Below are positions 1 through 6,600 of a DNA stretch of 7,624 bases, piece after piece (positions within the stretch are counted from its first letter, which is position 1; the number at the start of each line of letters is the position of its first letter). The notes under the pieces are model-generated. The model did not search any database. It saw only the letters and a program-made list of their open reading frames with translations, and had not been told where the DNA came from. The DNA is from Pontiellaceae bacterium (GTDB taxonomy: Bacteria; Verrucomicrobiota; Kiritimatiellia; Kiritimatiellales; Tichowtungiaceae), in assembly GCA_029934215.1 (NCBI GenBank), contig JAOZMR010000132.1, positions 1 to 7,624 of the forward strand, read 5' to 3'. Both the position numbers and the translations under genes were made by a program.

Positions 1-2239
1 AATTTCCTGCGTCAAAGAAAAGGGTTTCGGAAACCGTGATGTCGGTGTCGCCGGAGGCGCGGCTCACCGAAACGGTAACGGTTGTGTTGGGCTGTGCGTC
101 TAAGCGAACCTGAAATGTGTTCGCGCCGCCCTCGGGGACGGCGATGGCGTTCGTCGATGTTTCGATGTTCAGAACGGGATCGTCGTCCAATTCAGTCGCG
201 GTCACTTCGGCACTCAGTAACCCCGGCGCGGTGCAACGAATGATGCCCAGGCTGTTTATTGCATCGGGATCTTGCGCCGCGCCCAGCGTGACGGTTTGAT
301 CGATGCTCCAGTTGCTGGAGTCGAAATTCAGCGATGCGCCTCCGGTTACGGAAAGGTCGGTGTCACCGGAAACCCATGCGACGCTGACGGTTCGAGCGGT
401 GATCGGATTTTCTGAAAGACGCACCTGAAAGGTGTTGGCGCCGCCTTCTGGGATGCTGAGGTCGGTCGGGGTGACGACGATTGCTAGCCCTTCGGTGGTG
501 AAATTCCATTTTTTATAATCCACTCCGGCGGGGGCGTAGATTCCGGGGAAGTCGTGGAGTCCGTCGGTCGCAACGCCTTCGTCCATTGTGATGTAATAGT
601 CGGTCAGTTGTTGCAGGTTGCTCGCTGGATTGATTGTCATTTGATCGCCCGCAACGGTGACGGCGGCGGAGGTGACGGCGATGGTTTCTACGAGCGCGTC
701 GTCAGCAAGCGTGTAGATTGAGATGCTGCCGGTTCCCTTTTGAATGAATTCGTTACATGTCAAAACAAGGTCGCTTTCTACAAAAACACCATCGGCATCA
801 TCCGCCGGACTCAGTGCGGCAATTAGTGGGAAGCTGTTTGTGAAAACATACTTGAGAGGGTTGTCCAGATTGTCTGCATGATCTGAGACAATGATGTTCG
901 TTTTGCTTCCACCGTTCAGGCAAAGCCATGTGCTGACCAGTTCGTTCGTTCGATCTTCAAACTCCATCGCGCCGTATTGACGGTCGGTTGTGGCGCTAGC
1001 CCCCTCGCTATACGGCCCGCCTTTGTAGCTGTTTTTGTTGCCAATGGGCGCGGCGTGAATGATCGGGAACCCTGCTCCGCCTTCGGTGGCGTAGTCGGAG
1101 TGGGTTCCGTCGTCGATCGCCGCCATATGCGCGTCGCCGCCGATCGCGCTGAATCCGCGGATATGGTTGTCCTTTAGAAAGTTGGCGATTTCTGTTCGTT
1201 CGTCGGTGTGTTGCGCCCATTTGTTCCCGTCGACTTTTGGATCTTCCGTCTCGATCCAAGGCGTACTGCTGAGCCAGACGATCAGCGGATAGGTTCCGTT
1301 TGACCGGAGGAGCTCCTCTTTGAACCACGCCTTTTGCGTGTCGCCCATCAGCGGTGCGCTGTGGTCGTCCGCCGCATTTTGTTCGCTTTGGGAGCGGATA
1401 TCACTAAGAATAAAACGCACGCGCCCGATCGTGAACGCCTGCGCGATGGGTGCTTTGCTTGCGGGGAAATTGGTGTTGCTTTCCAAGTTGATCGGCCAGT
1501 GCGGCATGGTTTGGCGATAGGCGGTGTGGACAGCGGACTGAGATTCTGGGGTGACGCGGCGAGCGGACGTGGTGCCTTTCGCGTGACAATTGTTCGGTCC
1601 AAAATCGTGATCGTCCCACATCCAGGCAAAGGCGGTGCTGCGATAAAGAGCGGCTTGGTTTGCAGCGCCCCCGCTCACGTTCAGGTTTTTTTCGTACGCC
1701 GCCTGATGAAGACCCAGGGCGACCGCTTCATCGTTGGTGTTAATATCCTTATAATGGAAATCGCCCGTGTTGAGAAAAAAGAGCGGGTCATATTCTTTAA
1801 GCCAGTCATACACGGGCGAGTCTGGGTCGTTGTTACTGTTGGCAAACGCGAACTTGAACCTTCCGCCGCTAGCGGGCGGCGCGGTTGTGAAACGTCCCGT
1901 CTTTGTATCGTCCTCAACCCCGTTCACTTCAATTCGATAGAAATAGGTCGTGTTCGCGACCAGCCCCGTGCTCGCCGTTAGTTTCGCAACCGAATTGTTG
2001 TTCGTCGTCGCGAGAGTGGTTTCCAAGCATTGGAAAACTTGAGCGGTGAAATTCGTATCGCTATACACCACCAAACGGCACGCATTCGTCCCCGAGTGAT
2101 CTTTCGTTTTGGCGGCGACCACCACCGAGGAATCACTGATTCCCCCCGACCAGACAAAATCCAGCAGATCCGCCGCTGAGGCAGAGAGGGTTGAAAAAAG
2201 GGCGAGAACGATCCAGTTGAAACAATTAGTTTTTTTCAT
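1..2239 (-). CDS. Secreted PhoD-like metallophosphatase with Calx-beta-like repeats (C-terminus cut by window edge)
   Basis: Read on the minus strand there is an open frame of 746 codons from ATG 2239 to the window edge. Residues 1-22 or 23 form a Sec signal peptide (KK, a hydrophobic stretch, then ASA-A), so the product is exported; there is no twin-arginine motif, unlike Bacillus PhoD. Residues about 28-120 look like the PhoD N-terminal beta domain. The metallophosphatase core (about 128-440) shows GDFHY (159-163), WDDHDFGPNN (208-217) and GDAH (368-371), the metal-ligand motifs of PhoD-type phosphatases. Residues about 470-583 resemble an SbsA/Big_5 Ig-like domain (LSPADDADGV). Two tandem Calx-beta-like repeats follow, each with PEGGANTFQVRL (597-608 and 702-713) and SGDTD; the second runs off the window. 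The likely role is hydrolysis of phosphate esters outside the cytoplasm; the substrate cannot be told. No Shine-Dalgarno is visible before the ATG, but the signal peptide fixes the start. One TTCCAA palindrome lies inside (FQCLE, residues 69-73). Confidence 0.88.
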   Translation of the reverse strand, partial: MKKTNCFNWIVLALFSTLSASAADLLDFVWSGGISDSSVVVAAKTKDHSGTNACRLVVYSDTNFTAQVFQCLETTLATTNNNSVAKLTASTGLVANTTYFYRIEVNGVEDDTKTGRFTTAPPASGGRFKFAFANSNNDPDSPVYDWLKEYDPLFFLNTGDFHYKDINTNDEAVALGLHQAAYEKNLNVSGGAANQAALYRSTAFAWMWDDHDFGPNNCHAKGTTSARRVTPESQSAVHTAYRQTMPHWPINLESNTNFPASKAPIAQAFTIGRVRFILSDIRSQSEQNAADDHSAPLMGDTQKAWFKEELLRSNGTYPLIVWLSSTPWIETEDPKVDGNKWAQHTDERTEIANFLKDNHIRGFSAIGGDAHMAAIDDGTHSDYATEGGAGFPIIHAAPIGNKNSYKGGPYSEGASATTDRQYGAMEFEDRTNELVSTWLCLNGGSKTNIIVSDHADNLDNPLKYVFTNSFPLIAALSPADDADGVFVESDLVLTCNEFIQKGTGSISIYTLADDALVETIAVTSAAVTVAGDQMTINPASNLQQLTDYYITMDEGVATDGLHDFPGIYAPAGVDYKKWNFTTEGLAIVVTPTDLSIPEGGANTFQVRLSENPITARTVSVAWVSGDTDLSVTGGASLNFDSSNWSIDQTVTLGAAQDPDAINSLGIIRCTAPGLLSAEVTATELDDDPVLNIETSTNAIAVPEGGANTFQVRLDAQPNTTVTVSVSRASGDTDITVSETLFFDAGN
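2021..2035. repeat. Dispersed palindrome TTCCAA-GCA-TTGGAA, copy 1 (in the phosphatase gene)
   Basis: Exact copy of the palindrome, extending to TTTCCAA-GCA-TTGGAAA at 2020-2036. It is translated on the minus strand as FQCLE, in the N-terminal beta domain and not in the catalytic core. The plus-strand 15-mer is identical to the first copy in mfd. Confidence 0.85.
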
Positions 2240-2254
2240 GGCTGAAAGCGTAGC

Positions 2255-2262
2255 ATTTTATA
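2255..2262 (-). promoter_or_regulatory. Possible -10 element for the phosphatase gene
   Basis: The minus strand reads TATAAAAT, 15 bases before the ATG at 2239. No good -35 hexamer is seen at the usual distance, and the implied leader would be only about 10 nt with no ribosome binding site. It could support a near-leaderless transcript, or be chance in an AT-rich gap. Confidence 0.25.
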
Positions 2263-2285
2263 TCACTCATTTAAAATGGTAAAAC

Positions 2286-2299
2286 TTCCAAGTTTGGAA
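2286..2299. repeat. Dispersed palindrome, intergenic copy with 2-nt spacer (TTCCAA-GT-TTGGAA)
   Basis: Lies in the 71-bp gap between the ATPase stop (2311) and the phosphatase start (2239). On the minus strand it is followed by GTTTT, so it could act as a weak transcription terminator behind the ATPase gene. The stem is only 5-6 bp and AT-rich, so efficient termination is doubtful. Confidence 0.7.
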
Positions 2300-2310
2300 A
2301 CTGGACAAAA

Positions 2311-3519
2311 TCAAGGTGAAATTCCCTGCGCAAGCTTCCACCACTTCTGAATTAGAGAAAACCGGAATGAATAGTTTTTCTGTTCATCGCAAGTCAAATA
2401 GTGATCCTTAGACAGATTTCGCAATAAATGAATAATCAAGGAGTGATCATCCACAGGAAGACTTTCCTTTACGGCAGTGTACACTTGATCGATATTTACC
2501 GCCTCTTCTGCGGATGCCAACCGATCCAGAATATTCAAAACGATTACCTCATTTGAAACGCCGATCTGGTTCCCACCACTCGTTTCGCCTGGATAATAGA
2601 TCTGGATGCGCGTTCGGAACGCCTCCATTTCCCAATCATCATGGTCATCGGTTAAATTAGTGATAACCTGCTGGGTCACGGACTCAGAAGAAACGATCTC
2701 TTCCGCTAAGGCCAAGCGGCTAATAATCCGTTTGATATAAAAAGGAACACAGTCCGTATTCTCTACAAGAGCATGGATGACCTCATCCTTGTTGTCGCAT
2801 TCGACTTCTTCCTCGGAGAGCAGACGCGCTGCAAGTTCCTCGGCGGTTGACCGAGAAAGCGGGCCAATATCCACCGTCATCATATCATTCAACGGCTGGC
2901 TAGCATAGTCCGGCCCGCGAAGAGCATGGATGATATGGTGCAAACCGATTGAACCCGTATAGATCATTCTCAGATTGCTCTGCTCTGCACGGATCGCACG
3001 GAGAGAATCCAGAATGGCAAGTGCGCTATTAAACTCGACCCCTTCCCTGCTCTCGCGTACCGCTATTTTCTGGAGCATATATGGCAACTCATCGAATAGA
3101 AAAAGGATCATACAATCGCAGCGGTGTTCGCACACGCAAGCCAACATTTTTTCCAAAGCAGATTGCCAATCCTTCTTTTCTGTCTCAGGAAATTTCACAA
3201 TTCCACCGAGCTCAGTTCCACCGAGAGCTTGTAGCAGTCCCTGAAAAGCACCTTTCGCTGCCTCTGTTTTCGGCAATAATCCATTGATCCTGTCCAGCAA
3301 CACTTCGACAAATCGTTGAGGAGTATCGACTTTTTCTAAATCAAAATAGATGGCAAGCACTCCGTCGGGAGCCTCTGCCTGCATTTTCTGCATCACCGTA
3401 GTTTTTCCAATGCGTCGCTCCGCCGTAAAGACCACGGAGTCGCGTCTCAATATTCGCCAGATCTTTTTTATTAGATGGTCACGACCTACCACATTGTTAG
3501 TTGCCAACCGAGTAGACAT
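2311..3519 (-). CDS. MNS/ATPase_2-type (AAA-like) P-loop ATPase with winged-helix-like C-terminus
   Basis: A 402-residue cytoplasmic protein with no signal peptide or membrane segment. Residues 33-41 are a variant Walker A (AERRIGKTT) with Ala where the usual P-loop has its first Gly; the RRxGKT form is typical of the archaeal-ATPase/MNS branch of STAND-like NTPases. Walker B is ILFLFDELPYM with D143-E144. YTGS (187-190) fits the sensor strand. Residues about 325-398 resemble a winged helix ending in a YSFRF...KWW motif, common in this group. An unusual CxCx3CxC cluster (C128, C130, C134, C136) sits just before Walker B. The start is well supported: AAAAGGA with a 9-nt spacer before ATG 3519, and a -35/-10 upstream. 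The gene looks more AT-rich than its neighbours and has no TTCCAA palindromes, so it may be a later arrival. Its function is unknown; relatives occur in regulatory, mobile-element and defence settings, but no partner gene is visible here. Confidence 0.85.
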   Translation of the reverse strand: MSTRLATNNVVGRDHLIKKIWRILRRDSVVFTAERRIGKTTVMQKMQAEAPDGVLAIYFDLEKVDTPQRFVEVLLDRINGLLPKTEAAKGAFQGLLQALGGTELGGIVKFPETEKKDWQSALEKMLACVCEHRCDCMILFLFDELPYMLQKIAVRESREGVEFNSALAILDSLRAIRAEQSNLRMIYTGSIGLHHIIHALRGPDYASQPLNDMMTVDIGPLSRSTAEELAARLLSEEEVECDNKDEVIHALVENTDCVPFYIKRIISRLALAEEIVSSESVTQQVITNLTDDHDDWEMEAFRTRIQIYYPGETSGGNQIGVSNEVIVLNILDRLASAEEAVNIDQVYTAVKESLPVDDHSLIIHLLRNLSKDHYLTCDEQKNYSFRFSLIQKWWKLAQGISP

Positions 3520-3537
3520 TTTAAGGAATCCTTTTTA

Positions 3538-3582
3538 GATTTTTTTCGTACGAAAAAAATCGTACGAAAAACAAGTCGTACG
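3538..3582. promoter_or_regulatory. Probable operator array: three CGTACG cores, one in a 24-bp perfect palindrome
   Basis: CGTACG occurs at 3547-3552, 3561-3566 and 3577-3582, starts 14 and 16 bp apart. The first is the centre of a perfect 24-bp palindrome (3538-3561): GA, seven T, CGTACG, seven A, TC. TCGTACGAAAAA is directly repeated at 3546-3557 and 3560-3571. One core overlaps the predicted -35, the next overlaps the -10, and the long palindrome covers the expected transcription start of the ATPase gene. This is the usual layout for repression by a dimeric DNA-binding protein. The regulator is not identified. Confidence 0.6.
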
Positions 3583-3586
3583 TCAA
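3559..3586 (-). promoter_or_regulatory. Predicted sigma70-type promoter of the ATPase gene
   Basis: On the minus strand TTGACG (3586-3581) is followed after 16 bp by TACGAT (3564-3559), 5/6 and 4/6 matches to the -35 and -10 consensus. Transcription would begin near 3550, giving a leader of about 30 nt that contains the AAAAGGA ribosome binding site. Both hexamers share bases with CGTACG cores. Confidence 0.5.
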
Positions 3587-3609
3587 GCCCTATTCCAACT
3601 GGTTCTATT

Positions 3610-3636
3610 TTGAAAGATGGTTGGACTACGTAATAT
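3610..3636 (+). promoter_or_regulatory. Possible promoter for the leader ORF and mfd
   Basis: TTGAAA (3610-3615) and TAATAT (3631-3636) are separated by 15 bp, which is short for a sigma70 promoter. It is placed just before the Shine-Dalgarno at 3644. It is distinct from the ATPase promoter and does not overlap the CGTACG array. Confidence 0.3.
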
Positions 3637-3643
3637 TAGAAAA

Positions 3644-3649
3644 GAGGAG
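3644..3649 (+). promoter_or_regulatory. Strong Shine-Dalgarno (GAGGAG) serving the leader ORF rather than mfd directly
   Basis: GAGGAG lies 8 nt before ATG 3658. It is 37 nt before the GTG of mfd, too far to serve that start directly. No comparable site precedes the GTG. Confidence 0.6.
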
Positions 3650-3657
3650 TGTTGGAA

Positions 3658-3690
3658 ATGCGGAGAACAAATGGTAGCTTCAATGCGTGA
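3658..3690 (+). CDS. Ten-codon leader ORF overlapping the mfd start
   Basis: ATG 3658 opens the peptide MRRTNGSFNA and ends at TGA 3688-3690. The TGA shares two bases with the mfd start (GTGA, 3687-3690), the classic arrangement for translational coupling. The Shine-Dalgarno GAGGAG is well placed for this ATG. A ribosome finishing here could restart on the weak GTG. The alternative is that 3658 is the ancestral mfd start, now separated by a single-base indel, real or from assembly. The peptide itself shows no recognisable attenuation feature. Confidence 0.45.
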   Translation: MRRTNGSFNA

Positions 3691-6600
3691 ACATCGACCG
3701 AACCAATATAACGAACGCCTTGAAAGACGGAATCTGCCGACTTCCGACTCTTCCGCCCTCTGCGCAGGCACTCCTCGGCTGCCAGCTTCCTCAAACCCAA
3801 CTCTGGATCGTTGACCGTTTCCAAGCATTGGAAGAACTCGCCAACAGCTTTAGGGTTTTTTCCGAACCTTGGAAAAAACGGGTCTTATTGTTCCAAGGGT
3901 TGGAAAATCAGGATATATGCGTTCTCGGCGAAAGCCTGCAAACCGTCCAGTTTATCCAAAATAACCCAGACGAAAACGTCATCATCATCACGCGTTTCCA
4001 ATGCTTGGAACAAAAGATTCCAAACCTTGGAAACCCCATGCTTCTACACGTTGGAGATAAATGTCCCCCCGATGAAATTTTCCAAACCTTGGAAGAATTG
4101 GGCTACACCCTCGATATCGAGGTCTACGAAAAAGGGCACGCCGCACGCCGAGGCGGTATCATCGATATCTGGCAGCCCACCGCCGAAAACCCAGTCCGCA
4201 TCGAATTCTTCGGCGACGAAATCGACAGTCTCCGCACCTTCGATCCCGCAACTCAATGCTCTCTCGAAAAAACTTCCTCCATCGAGATCATCCCACTCAA
4301 CGCACAAGGCACCATCACTCTCGAAGAGCTTCTCCCGCAAAACACGTTGTATCTGTTTTCACACGTAGATGCGGAGCTGCTTCCGAATTCAATACAAATC
4401 GGCTGCGTCACAACCAACACCACGCCGCTCGACCTCGCACCCTACGAAACCAACCTCAAACCCATCAGCGAACATCACCGCCCCGATGCCGCCGAACAGC
4501 AACGCAAGCAATTCTTCCGAACCTTGGAAAAAATGGTTTCCAAGGGTTGGAAGATCGATATCTATATGGAAACCGAGGGAGCGACGAATCGTCTGAGAGA
4601 GTGGTTGGCGGGTGATTGTGGGCATGGGATCCGAACACATATCGGGCTACTGCATGGTTCGTTCATATGTAAAAATCAGAAATACCTGCTTCTTACAGAA
4701 GCCGATATCTATGGCTACACAACCAAAACAACGCCTGTTCGAAAGCCCCAAGCGGTTCAACAAGAGTCTGGCGCACGCGTTGCTGAGTGGACAGATATTC
4801 AACCCGGCGAGCTCGTCGTCCATGCCGACAATGGGATCGGCAAATATATGGGGCTCATGGAAATCAATATGACCGGCAAACGCCAGGAAATGCTCCTGCT
4901 CGAATATGCCGATGGCGCACGGCTATACCTCCCAACCGGCCAAGCCCATTTGATCACCCGCTACACCGGTCTCGGTAATGCCACCCCAAAACTACACTCC
5001 CTCAAAGGAAAACGGTGGCAGAACGAACGCATCTCCGCACAAGACGCCATCGAAGACCTCGCCGCACGCCTGCTCGAAAACCAAGCGGCGCGCTCACTCA
5101 AAAAAGGTCGAGCCTGCGGACCCGACACCCAATGGCAGTGCGAATTCGAAAACTCATTCCCGTATGTCGAAACAATCGACCAGCTCACAGCAATCGACGC
5201 CATCAAAGAAGATCTCCAATCCACCCAACCCATGGACCGCCTCATATGCGGCGACGCCGGCTACGGGAAAACGGAAGTCGCCATGCGAGCCGCCTTCAAA
5301 ATGGTAACAGAAGGCAGGCAGGTCGCCATTCTCGTACCCACAACCGTTTTGGCGCAACAACACTTAGAGACCTTCACAGAACGCATGGCAGCCTTCCCCA
5401 TCTGCGTCGAAATGCTCAGCCGCTTCAGAACGCATGCCGAACAAAACGAAACCATCACGCGCCTGCGAGAAGGCGACATCAACATCATCATTGGAACCCA
5501 CCGACTCGTCTCCAAAGACGTACAATTCAACAACCTCGGTCTCGTCGTTATCGACGAAGAACAACGCTTCGGCGTCCGCGCCAAAGAATATCTAAAAAAC
5601 ATCCGCAACCAAGCCGACGTCCTCACCATGACCGCAACCCCAATCCCGCGCACCCTCTACATGAGCCTCACCGGCGCACGCGACATGAGCACCATCCAAA
5701 CCCCGCCACAAGAACGCCAGCCAATCAAAACCATCGTCCTCGAATATCACGACGACGTCCTTCGCGAAGCCATCCTCCTTGAACTCGCCCGCGACGGCCA
5801 AACCTTCATCCTCCACAACCGCGTACAAACCATCGGCAAATTCTCAAAAAACATCGAACAACTCGTCCCAGAAGCACGGATCGAATACGCCCACGGTCAA
5901 ATGAGCGAAAAGCAGCTCTCCGACATCATGCACCGCTTCGTGCGCGGCCTCTTCGACGTACTCATCAGCACCACCATCATCGAAAGCGGGGTCGACATTC
6001 CGCGAGCCAACACCATCCTCGTCGACCGCGCCGACCGCTTTGGGTTGTCCGACCTCTACCAGCTACGCGGACGCGTCGGGCGCTCTCGCAAAAAAGCCTA
6101 CGCCTACTTACTCCTACCCACGCACGGCGTATTATCCGACGACGCCCGGGCCCGCATCGAAGCGCTCACAAAATTCAGCGGACTAGGAGCCGGCTTCCGC
6201 ATCGCCATGCGCGACCTAGAAATACGCGGAGCCGGCAACCTCCTCGGCGCACAACAAAGCGGGCACATCGCCGCCATTGGGTTCGACTTATACTGCCAGC
6301 TCCTCAAACGAAGCGTCGCACGGCTACAAGGCAAAAAAGTTCCACCGCTCATCGACGCCTCCGTAGATCTCGACTTCCTCGACCGCTCCCCCACAGGAAA
6401 CACCCCAAACGGCGCCTACATCCCCTACACCTATATTGAAGACGAAAACCTACGCGTAAAACTCTACGGACGAATCGCCACCCTCACCACAGAACCCGAA
6501 ATTCGGACACTCAAAAAAGAGTTCGCCGATCGCTTTGGGAAGCTACCATCGCCCATAAAAAACCTTTTTAAGATTGCCCGCATACGAATTGCTGGGGCTA

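Noticed and set aside
1481..1491. TTCCAAGTTGA as a further palindrome copy
   Set aside because: Only the left half matches; the right arm is missing, and it encodes part of the phosphatase (INLES) without symmetry.
1334..1981. Long plus-strand open frame (215 codons) opposite the phosphatase gene
   Set aside because: It lies antisense to the metallophosphatase core, whose motifs are clear; the product has no recognisable domain.
3538..3561. The 24-bp palindrome as an intrinsic terminator
   Set aside because: The stem is almost all A-T outside the CGTACG core, no T-run follows it, and it lies between divergent gene starts, so an operator is the better reading.
3538..3582. The CGTACG cluster as a CRISPR or iteron array
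   Set aside because: There are only three 6-bp cores with unequal spacing and no conserved longer repeat or replication gene nearby.
3617..3814. Plus-strand 65-codon frame with a CWKCG motif before mfd
   Set aside because: It overlaps mfd for 128 bases in another frame, has no ribosome binding site, and the CxxC is a single pair; the mfd frame and the GAGGAG-ATG leader explain the region better.
4044..4340. Minus-strand 98-codon frame within mfd
   Set aside because: It is antisense to the conserved RRGGIIDI/FFGDEIDS segment and shows no independent signal.
5015..5782. Plus-strand 255-codon frame rich in Arg, His and Pro inside mfd
   Set aside because: It is an out-of-frame reading of the helicase motifs; the composition is the usual result of reading C-rich third positions in the wrong phase.
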